DNA of 15,748 nucleotides from Pseudonocardiaceae bacterium (GTDB taxonomy: Bacteria; Actinomycetota; Actinomycetes; Mycobacteriales; Pseudonocardiaceae): positions 1 to 15,748 of the forward strand of contig JAICSB010000031.1 of assembly GCA_025937115.1 (NCBI GenBank). The letters are read 5' to 3'. Of this stretch, positions 1-8,375 are shown piece by piece. The notes beneath the pieces are model-generated. The model made no database searches. It was not told where the DNA came from and saw only the letters and a list, made by a program, of their open reading frames with translations. The stretch's first letter is position 1; each line of letters begins with the position of its first letter. The position numbers were made by a program, and so were the translations under genes.

Positions 1-21
1 GCTAGCGGGTCGCGCCGCGTG

Positions 22-1601
<1,580 letters not shown>

Positions 1602-1608
1602 CTATGCT

Positions 1609-2142
1609 CTAGCGAGTACCCCCGACAGCTCCGATAGCGTCCAACACATCCTCAGCCACCTCGTCTGGACGGCGACCGTCGGTGGCCACCTCGACAGTGG
1701 CGACCTCCCGGTACAGCGGTAACCGGGCGTTGAGCAGGGCAGCGAACGTCGCCCGTGGGTTCACCCCGGCAAGCAGCGGGCGGGCGGTGGACAATCCGGT
1801 GCGGCGCACCCCCTCGGCCATCCCGACGGACAGGAACACCACGCGGTGCCCGTGAATCCTGCTCCGCGATCGCTGCGAGAGCACCGCTCCGCCGCCCAAC
1901 GCCAGCACTCCGTGGCGCCCGGCCAGTGCGGCTGCCACCTCGGCTTCTTCAAGCTGCCGGAACACCGGCTCCCCGTCGGTGATGAAGATTTCGGAGATGC
2001 TGCGACCCGCGCGGGCGACGATGAGATCGTCGACGTCGGTGAAGTCGACCCCGATCCGGCCCGCCAGCAACCTGCCTACTGTGGACTTACCAGCCCCGGG
2101 TGGACCTACCAGCACCACGGCGGGTCCCTGCGTGTCGCTCAC
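1609..2142 (-). CDS. aroK: shikimate kinase
   Basis: Shikimate kinase phosphorylates shikimate with ATP (fifth pathway step). Near the N-terminus is the Walker A loop GPPGAGKST, followed by FTDVDDLI (shikimate and Mg binding), GEPVFRQLE and the LALGGGAV segment. These are all in the family order. Starting at the GTG at 2142 gives 177 residues, the normal length. An in-frame ATG at 2211 would add 23 residues and overlaps the TGA of the upstream beta-lactamase-like gene as ATGA. Neither start has a clear Shine-Dalgarno sequence, so coupled initiation at 2211 is a real alternative. The upstream neighbour is not aroC, as would be expected, but the end of the peptide/hydrolase island. Confidence 0.93.
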   Translation of the reverse strand: MSDTQGPAVVLVGPPGAGKSTVGRLLAGRIGVDFTDVDDLIVARAGRSISEIFITDGEPVFRQLEEAEVAAALAGRHGVLALGGGAVLSQRSRSRIHGHRVVFLSVGMAEGVRRTGLSTARPLLAGVNPRATFAALLNARLPLYREVATVEVATDGRRPDEVAEDVLDAIGAVGGTR

Positions 2143-2207
2143 AGCGACAGCGTAGTCGGCAAACCGCGCTGGGTCCCGCAACACAAGAACTGCGCCGAGT
2201 CCCGTTG

Positions 2208-3242
2208 TCATGCTGCGGCAGCTTGATGCTCCCGGATGAGAGTCTTGAACAGGGAGTAGGCGGCGGGAATCATGTTGTGGCGCTGGGTTGGCGTGGTATT
2301 GATCAGCGCGGCGACACCGGTGCCGGCCTGCGGGCAGAAACCGACGAAGGCAGTGAAGCCACGAGTTCCACCGCTGTGGAACAGCACGTCGCCGTAGCGG
2401 GAACTACGGTGGTTCCACACCAGGCAGATGCGATCTTTACCTTTGGCGGCCACTCGCGGCACTTGGGTTGCGCGTAGGGCGGCGGCCAGCGGGGTGGCCT
2501 CTGGGTGCAGGTGGGCTTGCAGGTAGCGCAGCAGGTCGGCAGCACTGGAGCGCAGTGTGCCCGCCGGGGCGAGCGCACCCATCTCCCACGCCGGCACCGG
2601 CCGGCCGCGGCGGTAACCGGTGGCACACAGGGGTCCGGGCCCGGTGAGGGTGCCGGCCATACCGAGCGGGCGACAGACGCGGTCGAGGATTAGATCCCGG
2701 TAATCGGCTGCGGCGGAGTTGGCGAGTAGTTGTCCGAGGAGACCCACGCCGAAGTTGGAATAATGCACGTGGGTTCTGGGGTGGCGCCGAGGCCGGATGC
2801 GGGTGGTGGCCCGGTAGAGGTCGTCGAGGTAGTAGTGGGCGTACGGGTTGGTCGTCCAGACCGGTAGTGCCTGCAGGTAGAGGTTGGCCGGCAGGCGGGG
2901 AAGCCCTGCGGTGTGGGTGGCCAGCTGCACCAGGGTGATCGGCGCGTCGGTGGTGTGGCGCGGTCGGGCCTCGGGCGGTAGGTAGGCGGTGATCGGGTCG
3001 TCGTAGCTGATCTCGCCGCGGGTGACCATCTCGGCCAGCAGCAGCGCGGTGAAGGTCTTGGTGATCGAGCCGAGCTCGAAGACAGTGTGGGCATCCGGTG
3101 CGGGCTCGCCGTGGCAGGCGACGGCAGTCTCGCCGCCGACGACAGCGGCCAGGACCACGGCCGGCGCGCGGACGAGCGCCGAGATCGTGCGCAGCGACGC
3201 ATCGAGTCGCCCCGGCAGGTCGGTGGCCGGATCGATGGTCAC
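2208..3242 (-). CDS. class C beta-lactamase-like serine hydrolase, cytoplasmic
   Basis: This 344-residue protein has the beta-lactamase/D-Ala-D-Ala-peptidase fold. The nucleophile motif SxxK is Ser59-Ile-Thr-Lys62 in GSITKTF, the second motif YxN is Tyr161-Ser-Asn163, and the third, HSGGT, is at 289-293. All catalytic motifs are intact, so it should be active. There is no signal peptide or lipobox: the N-terminus is acidic and hydrophilic, so it probably acts in the cytoplasm and not on the cell wall or on external beta-lactams. The GTG start overlaps the stop of the upstream unknown gene (GTGA), and its own stop overlaps a possible aroK ATG. In this fold some members are esterases, peptidases or peptide cyclases (ClbP and SurE are established examples). 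A role in processing the 67-aa peptide is inference only. Confidence 0.87.
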   Translation of the reverse strand: MTIDPATDLPGRLDASLRTISALVRAPAVVLAAVVGGETAVACHGEPAPDAHTVFELGSITKTFTALLLAEMVTRGEISYDDPITAYLPPEARPRHTTDAPITLVQLATHTAGLPRLPANLYLQALPVWTTNPYAHYYLDDLYRATTRIRPRRHPRTHVHYSNFGVGLLGQLLANSAAADYRDLILDRVCRPLGMAGTLTGPGPLCATGYRRGRPVPAWEMGALAPAGTLRSSAADLLRYLQAHLHPEATPLAAALRATQVPRVAAKGKDRICLVWNHRSSRYGDVLFHSGGTRGFTAFVGFCPQAGTGVAALINTTPTQRHNMIPAAYSLFKTLIREHQAAAA

Positions 3243-4168
3243 CGGGTCGCCTGGGCGCCGATCCGGCGGGACACGGCCAGGGTACCGGCGATCGCGGCGA
3301 CGATCGTGGGGTGGTAATGCTCGCGAAACGCCTTAGCGGCATCGGTCGGCACGCGTTCGGGACCGGTGGGAAGCAGGCCGTCCGGCTGCTGGGCGCGGGC
3401 CAATGCCTCCCAGGCATGGGGATGGCAGTCGGGTTCGGTCAGGCACAGATCGACGATCAGTAACTCGCCGACCAGATCCCACTGGCCGGCTTCGAGGTAG
3501 ACCTCCAGCCAGGCTGGCAGCCAGGCATGCAGATAGGTCTGCAGGTGAGGCGGTAGATCGTCCGCGCGGGCACCCCAGTCGGTGAGGTGGAACACCGCGT
3601 GGGTCACCGCATACAGGGTGAAAAAGTCGATCGCCCACGGTTCGGGCGTACCGCCAAGCCAGGTCCGGGCAGTTAGCGCGGCCGGATCGCCCCGGTGCGG
3701 CAGGCCGAGCAGGCGCTCGGCGTTGAATATCGCCAGCGCCCGGTTGGGGACCACCTCGGTCACGCGGGCCGCGCGCAGGGCGCTCAGGTGCGCTACCAGC
3801 TCGTCCAGCCGCGGATGCCGGTGACCGGTCCGGGCGAACCAGGCATATGTCTCCGTCGGGAAGGTTTCGATCGGTTGCTCGCGCTGCAGCTCATAGAGCA
3901 CGTCGCCGTCGCGGAACTGCGCCCAGGCGAAGGCGGCCAGCGCGGGGGCGAGCTGCGCCTCCCGGCTGCCCGCCGCGGCCTCGCGTATCGCGATGGACAC
4001 GGTGAGCGCCAGCTCGCCCAGGGGTTTGATGTCCTCATTGGGCCGCAGCCGGTCGGAGGCGACGTCGACCGGCAGCGCGAAGTGATCCCGGGCCGCGTCC
4101 AGCCAGCCCAGCGCGCGCACCGCGACCTGATGGGCTGTGGCAACCCAGGAGGGCCTGACGTCACTCAC
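3239..4168 (-). CDS. uncharacterised Trp-rich helical protein (309 aa)
   Basis: I do not recognise this gene with certainty. The 309-residue product is rich in Ala, Leu and Trp and looks all-helical, without signal peptide or membrane spans. Conspicuous segments are YAVTHAVFHLTDWG (about 207-220) followed by a Trp-rich stretch of short amphipathic helices (YLHAWLPAWLEVYLEAGQW), recalling alpha/alpha-barrel or helical-repeat proteins. It is reminiscent of uncharacterised actinobacterial proteins (I would test DUF6895 first, from memory only). The start is a GTG overlapping the stop of the preceding unknown gene by 8 nt, and its stop overlaps the next GTG, so it is expressed with both neighbours. 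No catalytic motif is evident. It may be a scaffold or peptide-binding protein, but that is speculation. Confidence 0.8.
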   Translation of the reverse strand: MSDVRPSWVATAHQVAVRALGWLDAARDHFALPVDVASDRLRPNEDIKPLGELALTVSIAIREAAAGSREAQLAPALAAFAWAQFRDGDVLYELQREQPIETFPTETYAWFARTGHRHPRLDELVAHLSALRAARVTEVVPNRALAIFNAERLLGLPHRGDPAALTARTWLGGTPEPWAIDFFTLYAVTHAVFHLTDWGARADDLPPHLQTYLHAWLPAWLEVYLEAGQWDLVGELLIVDLCLTEPDCHPHAWEALARAQQPDGLLPTGPERVPTDAAKAFREHYHPTIVAAIAGTLAVSRRIGAQATR

Positions 4169-4913
4169 CGGCCCCGCCCCCCAATCCGTATCGGGCTATC
4201 GCGATCTCCAACTGCAGCCGGGGGTCTGCTCCGGCGACGAGCTCCAGCTGGCGCAGCACCGGCTCGACCGCAAACGGCGGATCCATCGGGACCTCACCGC
4301 CGGAGGCAAGCCAGCGGGCCAACCGGGCTGCGGTCAGGTAGTCGCGGCGCAGCATGGCCCTGGTTACCCCGCGAGCCACATCCAGCCGGTATCGCCGCGC
4401 GTCGGCGTGGAGGGGGCCGTCCAGTCCGGGTGTCGCTAGCGGGGACAACTGCGCCAGCACTCCCCCCCACGCCAACCAACCCTGGTCGGGGCCGACACTT
4501 GCGCCGGGACGCGCCGGGTAGGCGCGGGCGGAGCCGGCCACCCCGAGACGGGTGAGCACCTCACCGGTGGCCCAGTCCCGCAGTGCCCGCACAAGCACGG
4601 TGTTATCGGCGTCGTCCGTTGCGTCTGGGTCCAGCTCGGAGGTCGGGAACATCTGCCTGCCGGTCTCGACCACCTCGGCGTCTTCGGGACCGAACCGGTG
4701 ACCTGCCAGCGCGAACGGCGCGAGTGCATCCGGGCCCAGCACCCGCACCGCGGCCAATCTCGCCCGGCACTCTGCGGGGCTGCCCTCGGCGACGAGCTGG
4801 CCAGCCAGCTGGAATGCGTCGTCCGCGCCGGTCAGGGCGCGGACGACGCTGCCCGCCAGCGTCTCTACCGCCGTCGCGTAGACCGCCCGCGGCGGCCCAG
4901 AGATCACTGGCAT
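4161..4913 (-). CDS. uncharacterised Ala-rich helical protein (250 aa)
   Basis: No family is recognised. From the ATG at 4913 the product is 250 residues, Ala/Leu/Gly-rich and acidic, with predicted helices and no membrane segment or signal peptide. An in-frame upstream start at 4964 would add 17 Arg/Thr-rich residues running back into the peptide gene, so I rejected it. The ATG at 4913 lies 4 nt after the peptide stop, with a weak GAGG-like site inside the peptide gene's acidic tail codons. It overlaps the next unknown gene by 8 nt. An RDYLTAARLARWL helix and a C-terminal segment with PRLQLEIAIARYGLGG look like regular helical packing. Its position between the small peptide and the Trp-rich protein suggests the three work together; the function is unknown. 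Confidence 0.77.
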   Translation of the reverse strand: MPVISGPPRAVYATAVETLAGSVVRALTGADDAFQLAGQLVAEGSPAECRARLAAVRVLGPDALAPFALAGHRFGPEDAEVVETGRQMFPTSELDPDATDDADNTVLVRALRDWATGEVLTRLGVAGSARAYPARPGASVGPDQGWLAWGGVLAQLSPLATPGLDGPLHADARRYRLDVARGVTRAMLRRDYLTAARLARWLASGGEVPMDPPFAVEPVLRQLELVAGADPRLQLEIAIARYGLGGGAGE

Positions 4914-4917
4914 GCCG

Positions 4918-5121
4918 CTAGTCCTCGTCGTCCGGCGGCTCGCTCGGCGAAGCCAGCAGCGCACCCAGAAGTAACAGGCATGCCTCCCCTCTCGGCACGT
5001 ACAGCGGCGGCCGCCCCACCATGCTCTCCGACGGGGCCATCAGCTCCGCCACGGCGGCCTGCTCGGGCGCAGAGGCCACCAGCCCCCTATCAACCGGACG
5101 CGTTACCTGTCCTAGTTTCAT
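4918..5121 (-). CDS. 67-residue peptide; candidate precursor or small effector
   Basis: The ATG at 5121 is preceded by AAGGAG at 7 nt, the strongest ribosome binding site in this island, which decides this start over the longer reading from 5220. The 67-residue product begins MKLGQVTRPVDRG, has a middle part rich in Ala, Glu and Met, then a RPPLYVPRGEA segment, a short hydrophobic run CLLLLGALLA (48-57) and an acidic tail PPDDED. It contains one Cys (residue 48), so it is not a lanthipeptide precursor of the usual kind. It is first in a four-gene run with two unknown proteins and a serine hydrolase. A modified-peptide precursor, a small membrane-associated effector or a regulatory subunit are all possible; nothing in the sequence settles it. 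Confidence 0.75.
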   Translation of the reverse strand: MKLGQVTRPVDRGLVASAPEQAAVAELMAPSESMVGRPPLYVPRGEACLLLLGALLASPSEPPDDED

Positions 5122-5163
5122 ACTGGGTCTCCTTGTACTCGATTGCCACCCCAACACAAGGGC

Positions 5164-5191
5164 TGCGATCGTTCGGGTGCGATCTTTCGGG
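5164..5191. repeat. 14-bp tandem direct repeat upstream of the peptide gene
   Basis: Two adjacent 14-nt copies, 5164-5177 (TGCGATCGTTCGGG) and 5178-5191 (TGCGATCTTTCGGG), differ at one base. They end about 43 nt before the peptide ATG, a position suited to an operator or a leader element. No known regulator is assigned. Confidence 0.7.
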
Positions 5192-5271
5192 ACCCCTGTG
5201 CCGTTGGCAGTAGGCGGCATTGATTAGGCTGGCACAACACCACCTCACTACGTGGACCTTCCGACCGAAAT

Positions 5272-5301
5272 TAGGTAGTCCGAGGCAGCTTTCTAGGTAG
5301 T
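5272..5301. promoter_or_regulatory. paired TAGGTAGT direct repeats, 22-bp period
   Basis: TAGGTAGT occurs at 5272-5279 and again at 5294-5301, exactly 22 bp apart, that is two helical turns. Phased direct repeats of this kind are typical of regulators that bind as tandem monomers on one DNA face. SARP regulators use heptamers at 11- or 22-bp spacing, but this motif does not match the usual TCGAG core. It lies about 150 nt upstream of the peptide ATG. Confidence 0.4.
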
Positions 5302-5465
5302 TTCGACCGAGTAGCCAGCGGGTCCAACAGGCGGTTAGCGACCTCGATCCGTCGAATCCCCCAAATCTCCGATTTTGCTCAGCAGGGCCGCGATTGAGAG
5401 GTGCCCTTATGGGCGGACTGTCGGATAATTCCGATACCGTCCAGCCGGATTCCCCTTGCGAATAC

Positions 5466-5490
5466 ACGTAGTCGTCGGATACGACTACGT
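5466..5490 (-). terminator. 10-bp hairpin downstream of aroC
   Basis: A perfect inverted repeat has arms ACGTAGTCGT (5466-5475) and ACGACTACGT (5481-5490) with a 5-nt loop. It begins 23 nt after the aroC stop. There is no U-tract on the downstream side, so it would be an I-shaped actinobacterial terminator or alternatively an operator. It separates aroC from the peptide island. Confidence 0.55.
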
Positions 5491-5513
5491 ACATTCCCGA
5501 CCGTGCGTCGGAA

Positions 5514-6692
5514 TCAGTGCAAGCGGGAGGCGTCGAGGTAGGACCGGACATTGCGGACTGTCTCGGGCAAAGCGTCGCCGCCGAATTTCTCCAGCACGGC
5601 GTCGGCAAGCACGAGGGCGACCATCGCCTCGGCCACCACCCCTGCGGCGGGCACCGCGCAGACGTCGGAACGCTGGTTGATTGCCACGGCCGCCTCACCG
5701 GTGGCGAGGTCCACTGTGGCTAGCGCGCGAGGCACAGTGGAGATCGGCTTCATCGCCACCCGGACGCGCAGCACCTCTCCATTGGTCATGCCGCCTTCCA
5801 GACCACCGGCGCGGTTAGTGCGCCGCACCACCCCGTCGGGCCCAGGCAGCATCTCGTCGTGAGCAGCGCTGCCCCGTCGGCGCGCGGTGGCGAACCCGTC
5901 GCCGACCTCCACCCCCTTCATCGCTTGGATGCCCATCAGCGCGCCCGCCAACCGGGCGTCCAACCGCCGGTCGGCGTGGACGAAGGAGCCCAACCCCACG
6001 GGGAGCCCATACGCCACGACTTCGACCACGCCGCCCAGCGTGTCACCGTCTCTTTTCGCCGCATCCACCTCGGCGATCATCGCGGCTGAGGCATCCACAG
6101 TGAACGCGCGGACCGGACTGGAGTCGATCCGCTCCAGGTCACCGGGTCCGGGCAGCACATCCGCGGGGGCGTCTACCTGTCCCAACGACACCACATGGGA
6201 CAGCACTTCGACGCCCAGCGCCTGGCGCAGGAACGCCTTGGCCACGGTGCCCAGCGCGACCCGGGCAGCGGTCTCCCGGGCACTGGCCCGCTCCAGCACC
6301 GGCCGAGCGTCGTCGAAGCCGTACTTGGTCATGCCGGCGAGGTCGGCGTGCCCGGGCCGGGGTCGGGTCAGCGGTGCGTTGCGGGATTGCGCGGCGAGCA
6401 CGTCCGGGTCCACCGGATCGGCCGCCATCACCGTCTCCCACTTGGGCCACTCGGTGTTGCCGATCCTGATCGCCACCGGACCGCCCAACATCCGGCCATG
6501 CCGGATACCCCCGAGGACGTCGACCTCGTCAGCCTCGAATTTCATCCGCGCCCCGCGCCCGTAACCGAGGCGGCGGCGGGCCAACTCAGCCTGGATGTCC
6601 TTCGAGCTAACCTCGACTCCGGCGACCATGCCCTCCAGCACAGCCACCAGAGCAGGACCATGCGATTCCCCAGCAGTGATCCACCGCAACAT
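5514..6692 (-). CDS. aroC: chorismate synthase
   Basis: Chorismate synthase catalyses the last common step (EPSP to chorismate) and needs reduced FMN. From the ATG at 6692 the protein is 392 residues and begins [15 protein letters not shown], the first family signature. Further signatures are [20 protein letters not shown], the [13 protein letters not shown] block and a C-terminal RSDVCAVPA segment. An in-frame extension upstream to 6824 was rejected because the family starts at the MLRW-type sequence and the extension runs through an inverted repeat. The nearest upstream gene is the permease, about 147 nt away, so aroC may have its own promoter. In related genomes aroK usually follows directly (from memory); here a four-gene island intervenes. 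Confidence 0.96.
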   Translation of the reverse strand: MLRWITAGESHGPALVAVLEGMVAGVEVSSKDIQAELARRRLGYGRGARMKFEADEVDVLGGIRHGRMLGGPVAIRIGNTEWPKWETVMAADPVDPDVLAAQSRNAPLTRPRPGHADLAGMTKYGFDDARPVLERASARETAARVALGTVAKAFLRQALGVEVLSHVVSLGQVDAPADVLPGPGDLERIDSSPVRAFTVDASAAMIAEVDAAKRDGDTLGGVVEVVAYGLPVGLGSFVHADRRLDARLAGALMGIQAMKGVEVGDGFATARRRGSAAHDEMLPGPDGVVRRTNRAGGLEGGMTNGEVLRVRVAMKPISTVPRALATVDLATGEAAVAINQRSDVCAVPAAGVVAEAMVALVLADAVLEKFGGDALPETVRNVRSYLDASRLH

Positions 6693-6748
6693 GGCGCCAT
6701 CGTGCCACGCACGCCCGGCCGCCGACGCTGCCGCATCGCCCGCCGGGT

Positions 6749-6816
6749 GCGTCGTGAACTCGACACCACCGACATTCCAGTCGCGGAAAACGTCTGCCCT
6801 GTCGAGTTCACGACGC
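6749..6816. repeat. 17-bp perfect inverted repeat between permease and aroC
   Basis: The arms GCGTCGTGAACTCGACA (6749-6765) and its exact reverse complement (6800-6816) flank a 34-nt spacer. The structure lies in the 147-nt gap after the permease stop and before the aroC start. It could act as a long-loop transcription terminator, as paired operator half-sites, or be a small dispersed intergenic repeat. No U-tract follows. Confidence 0.7.
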
Positions 6817-6839
6817 GCACGCAATGCGTGTGGCTGGTG

Positions 6840-8375
6840 TCAGGCCTCAGCGACGGCGGTGGCTGCGGTGACGGCCGCCTGCGCAGGTGCACCGCGCAGC
6901 GCCCGATGGACCGCCGCGCCGACCACCACCAACGCGGCCACGAACAGCAGCGCGAGATACTGCAGCACCCAGCTGGTTCCCGCCGGGTCGTACACCGCCT
7001 GCCGTGGCCAGGCGATGTTGACCATCATCGCGACGCCGTAGGCCACCGCGAACAGGTTCACCCCGAGCCCCCAGCGGCCGAGCGAGAAGCCGCCCGGTTG
7101 CTTCGGCGGCCGGCGCCGGCCCAGCCGAGCTCCCAAGGCCGGCACGGTGACCAGCAGGTACGCCAGGTACACGATCACCACCGAGGTGCTGGTCACTGCC
7201 GCGAACGCCGCCGGATTACCCAGGTTGATCAGTAGCACGCCGATCGCGAGTGCCCCCACCGCGACGCCGGTGAGGATCGGCGTCCCGGTCTGCGGGCTGA
7301 CCTTGGCCAGCAACCGCCTGCCGGGGAGCCGGCCGTCGCGCGCCATGCTGAACATCACCCGCGACGCCGAGTTCTGGATCGCCAGACAGGCGGACACGAT
7401 CGAGATCGCGACCACTGCGAGCAGCGCCCGACCGAGCGCGGAATTCAGCTGGCTGGTGATGACGTAGGCGATGCCGCCGGTGGACAGCTGACCGTCGGTC
7501 AGCGAAGGCGCCGCCATCAGTGCCGCCACGATCATGAACCCGCCACCGACGAAGGAGACCAGCAGCGCACGCAGGATCGCCGACGGCACCACGCGCCGTG
7601 GCGCAGCCGTCTCCTCGGACAGCTCCGCGGCACTGTCGAAGCCGTACATGACGTATGCCGCCATGAGCGTGGAGGCGAGGAAGGCATACAGGTAAGGGCT
7701 ATTACCGGACACGTTGAGCGTCTTGGTGACCACCCCGGGACCCCGTTGCGCATGGCCGAACAGCAGCACCAGCAGCAGCACCACACCGACCAGCTCGCAG
7801 GTCACACCGATCCCGTTGATCAACGCCATGAAGCGCACCCCGACGGCGCTGATCACGGTGGCCAGTGCGATGAGCACCGAGCCCAGCAGGATCCCGTTGG
7901 CCGCGCCGGACGCTGAGGTGATCGACGGGTCGCTGCCGACGATCTGGAACCCTGACCACACTGCGGGCAGCACCGCCTGCAAAGCAATGCCGATGGCGGC
8001 CACGCTGACGACGTAGCCGATCATCATCGCCCAGCCGGCGAACCAGCCGACGGTCTCGCCCGCGAGCCGCCGCGACCACTGATAGATGCATCCGGCCAGC
8101 GGCCAGCTCGCCGCCAGCTCAGCGAAGACCAGCGCTACGCACAACTGGCCGGCGAACACCAGCGGCCAGGTCCAGAAGAACGCCGGGCCGCCGAAGGAGT
8201 ACCCCAGCGCGAAGAGCTGGAACACCGTGGTGAGGATCGAAACGAAGGAGAACCCCGCGGCGAACGAGGAGAAGGCGCCGAGCCTGCGGTGCAGCTCCTG
8301 CCGGTAGCCGATGCTGCGCAGGTCGTCGGCGTCCGGGCCGGCAGTCGAGTTCGTGACGTGAATTGGAATTTTCAT
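6840..8375 (-). CDS. APC-superfamily permease, candidate guanidine-module transporter
   Basis: This 511-residue polytopic protein has about 12 hydrophobic segments. Its N-terminus is cytoplasmic and reads GYRQELHRRLGAFSSFAAGFSF, typical of APC amino-acid/GABA-type permeases. The MYGFDSAAELSEETAAPRRVVPSAI region (about TM6-7) and the SRVMFSMARDGRLPG loop (TM8-9) are strong family signatures. The ATG at 8375 overlaps the hydrolase stop (ATGA) and has GGAAGG 8 nt upstream, so an open frame extending to 8843 is only an overlap artefact. It is co-transcribed with the guanidine hydrolase-like gene behind the guanidine riboswitch. This suggests it moves guanidine, a guanidino compound or a counter-substrate; substrate specificity cannot be read from sequence. 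The C-terminal tail is Ala-rich. Confidence 0.9.
   Translation of the reverse strand: MKIPIHVTNSTAGPDADDLRSIGYRQELHRRLGAFSSFAAGFSFVSILTTVFQLFALGYSFGGPAFFWTWPLVFAGQLCVALVFAELAASWPLAGCIYQWSRRLAGETVGWFAGWAMMIGYVVSVAAIGIALQAVLPAVWSGFQIVGSDPSITSASGAANGILLGSVLIALATVISAVGVRFMALINGIGVTCELVGVVLLLVLLFGHAQRGPGVVTKTLNVSGNSPYLYAFLASTLMAAYVMYGFDSAAELSEETAAPRRVVPSAILRALLVSFVGGGFMIVAALMAAPSLTDGQLSTGGIAYVITSQLNSALGRALLAVVAISIVSACLAIQNSASRVMFSMARDGRLPGRRLLAKVSPQTGTPILTGVAVGALAIGVLLINLGNPAAFAAVTSTSVVIVYLAYLLVTVPALGARLGRRRPPKQPGGFSLGRWGLGVNLFAVAYGVAMMVNIAWPRQAVYDPAGTSWVLQYLALLFVAALVVVGAAVHRALRGAPAQAAVTAATAVAEA

Larger units (their letters stand above)
5122..5513 (-). other. repeat-rich intergenic region, probable promoter of the peptide island
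   Basis: This is a roughly 390-nt gap with no credible gene on either strand. It is visibly richer in A+T than its flanks. It contains a hairpin after aroC, two 8-bp direct repeats spaced by 22 bp, a 14-bp tandem repeat, and smaller dyads such as TCGGA-TAAT-TCCGA at 5421-5434 and GCCC-TTAT-GGGC at 5403-5414. The density of repeats suggests a regulated promoter for the 67-aa peptide operon. I cannot point to a convincing -35/-10 pair. Confidence 0.5.

Noticed and set aside
5122..5220. Longer version of the 67-aa peptide starting at 5220
   Set aside because: No ribosome binding site at that position, the tandem repeat lies inside it, and the ATG at 5121 has AAGGAG at ideal spacing.
6693..6824. 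N-terminal extension of AroC
   Set aside because: The family begins at [12 protein letters not shown], and the extension crosses the 17-bp inverted repeat.
6195..7235. Long plus-strand open frame (346 codons) opposite aroC and the permease gene
   Set aside because: It is antisense to two secure genes, rich in Arg/Pro/His/Gly as expected of GC-rich shadow frames, and has no family motif.
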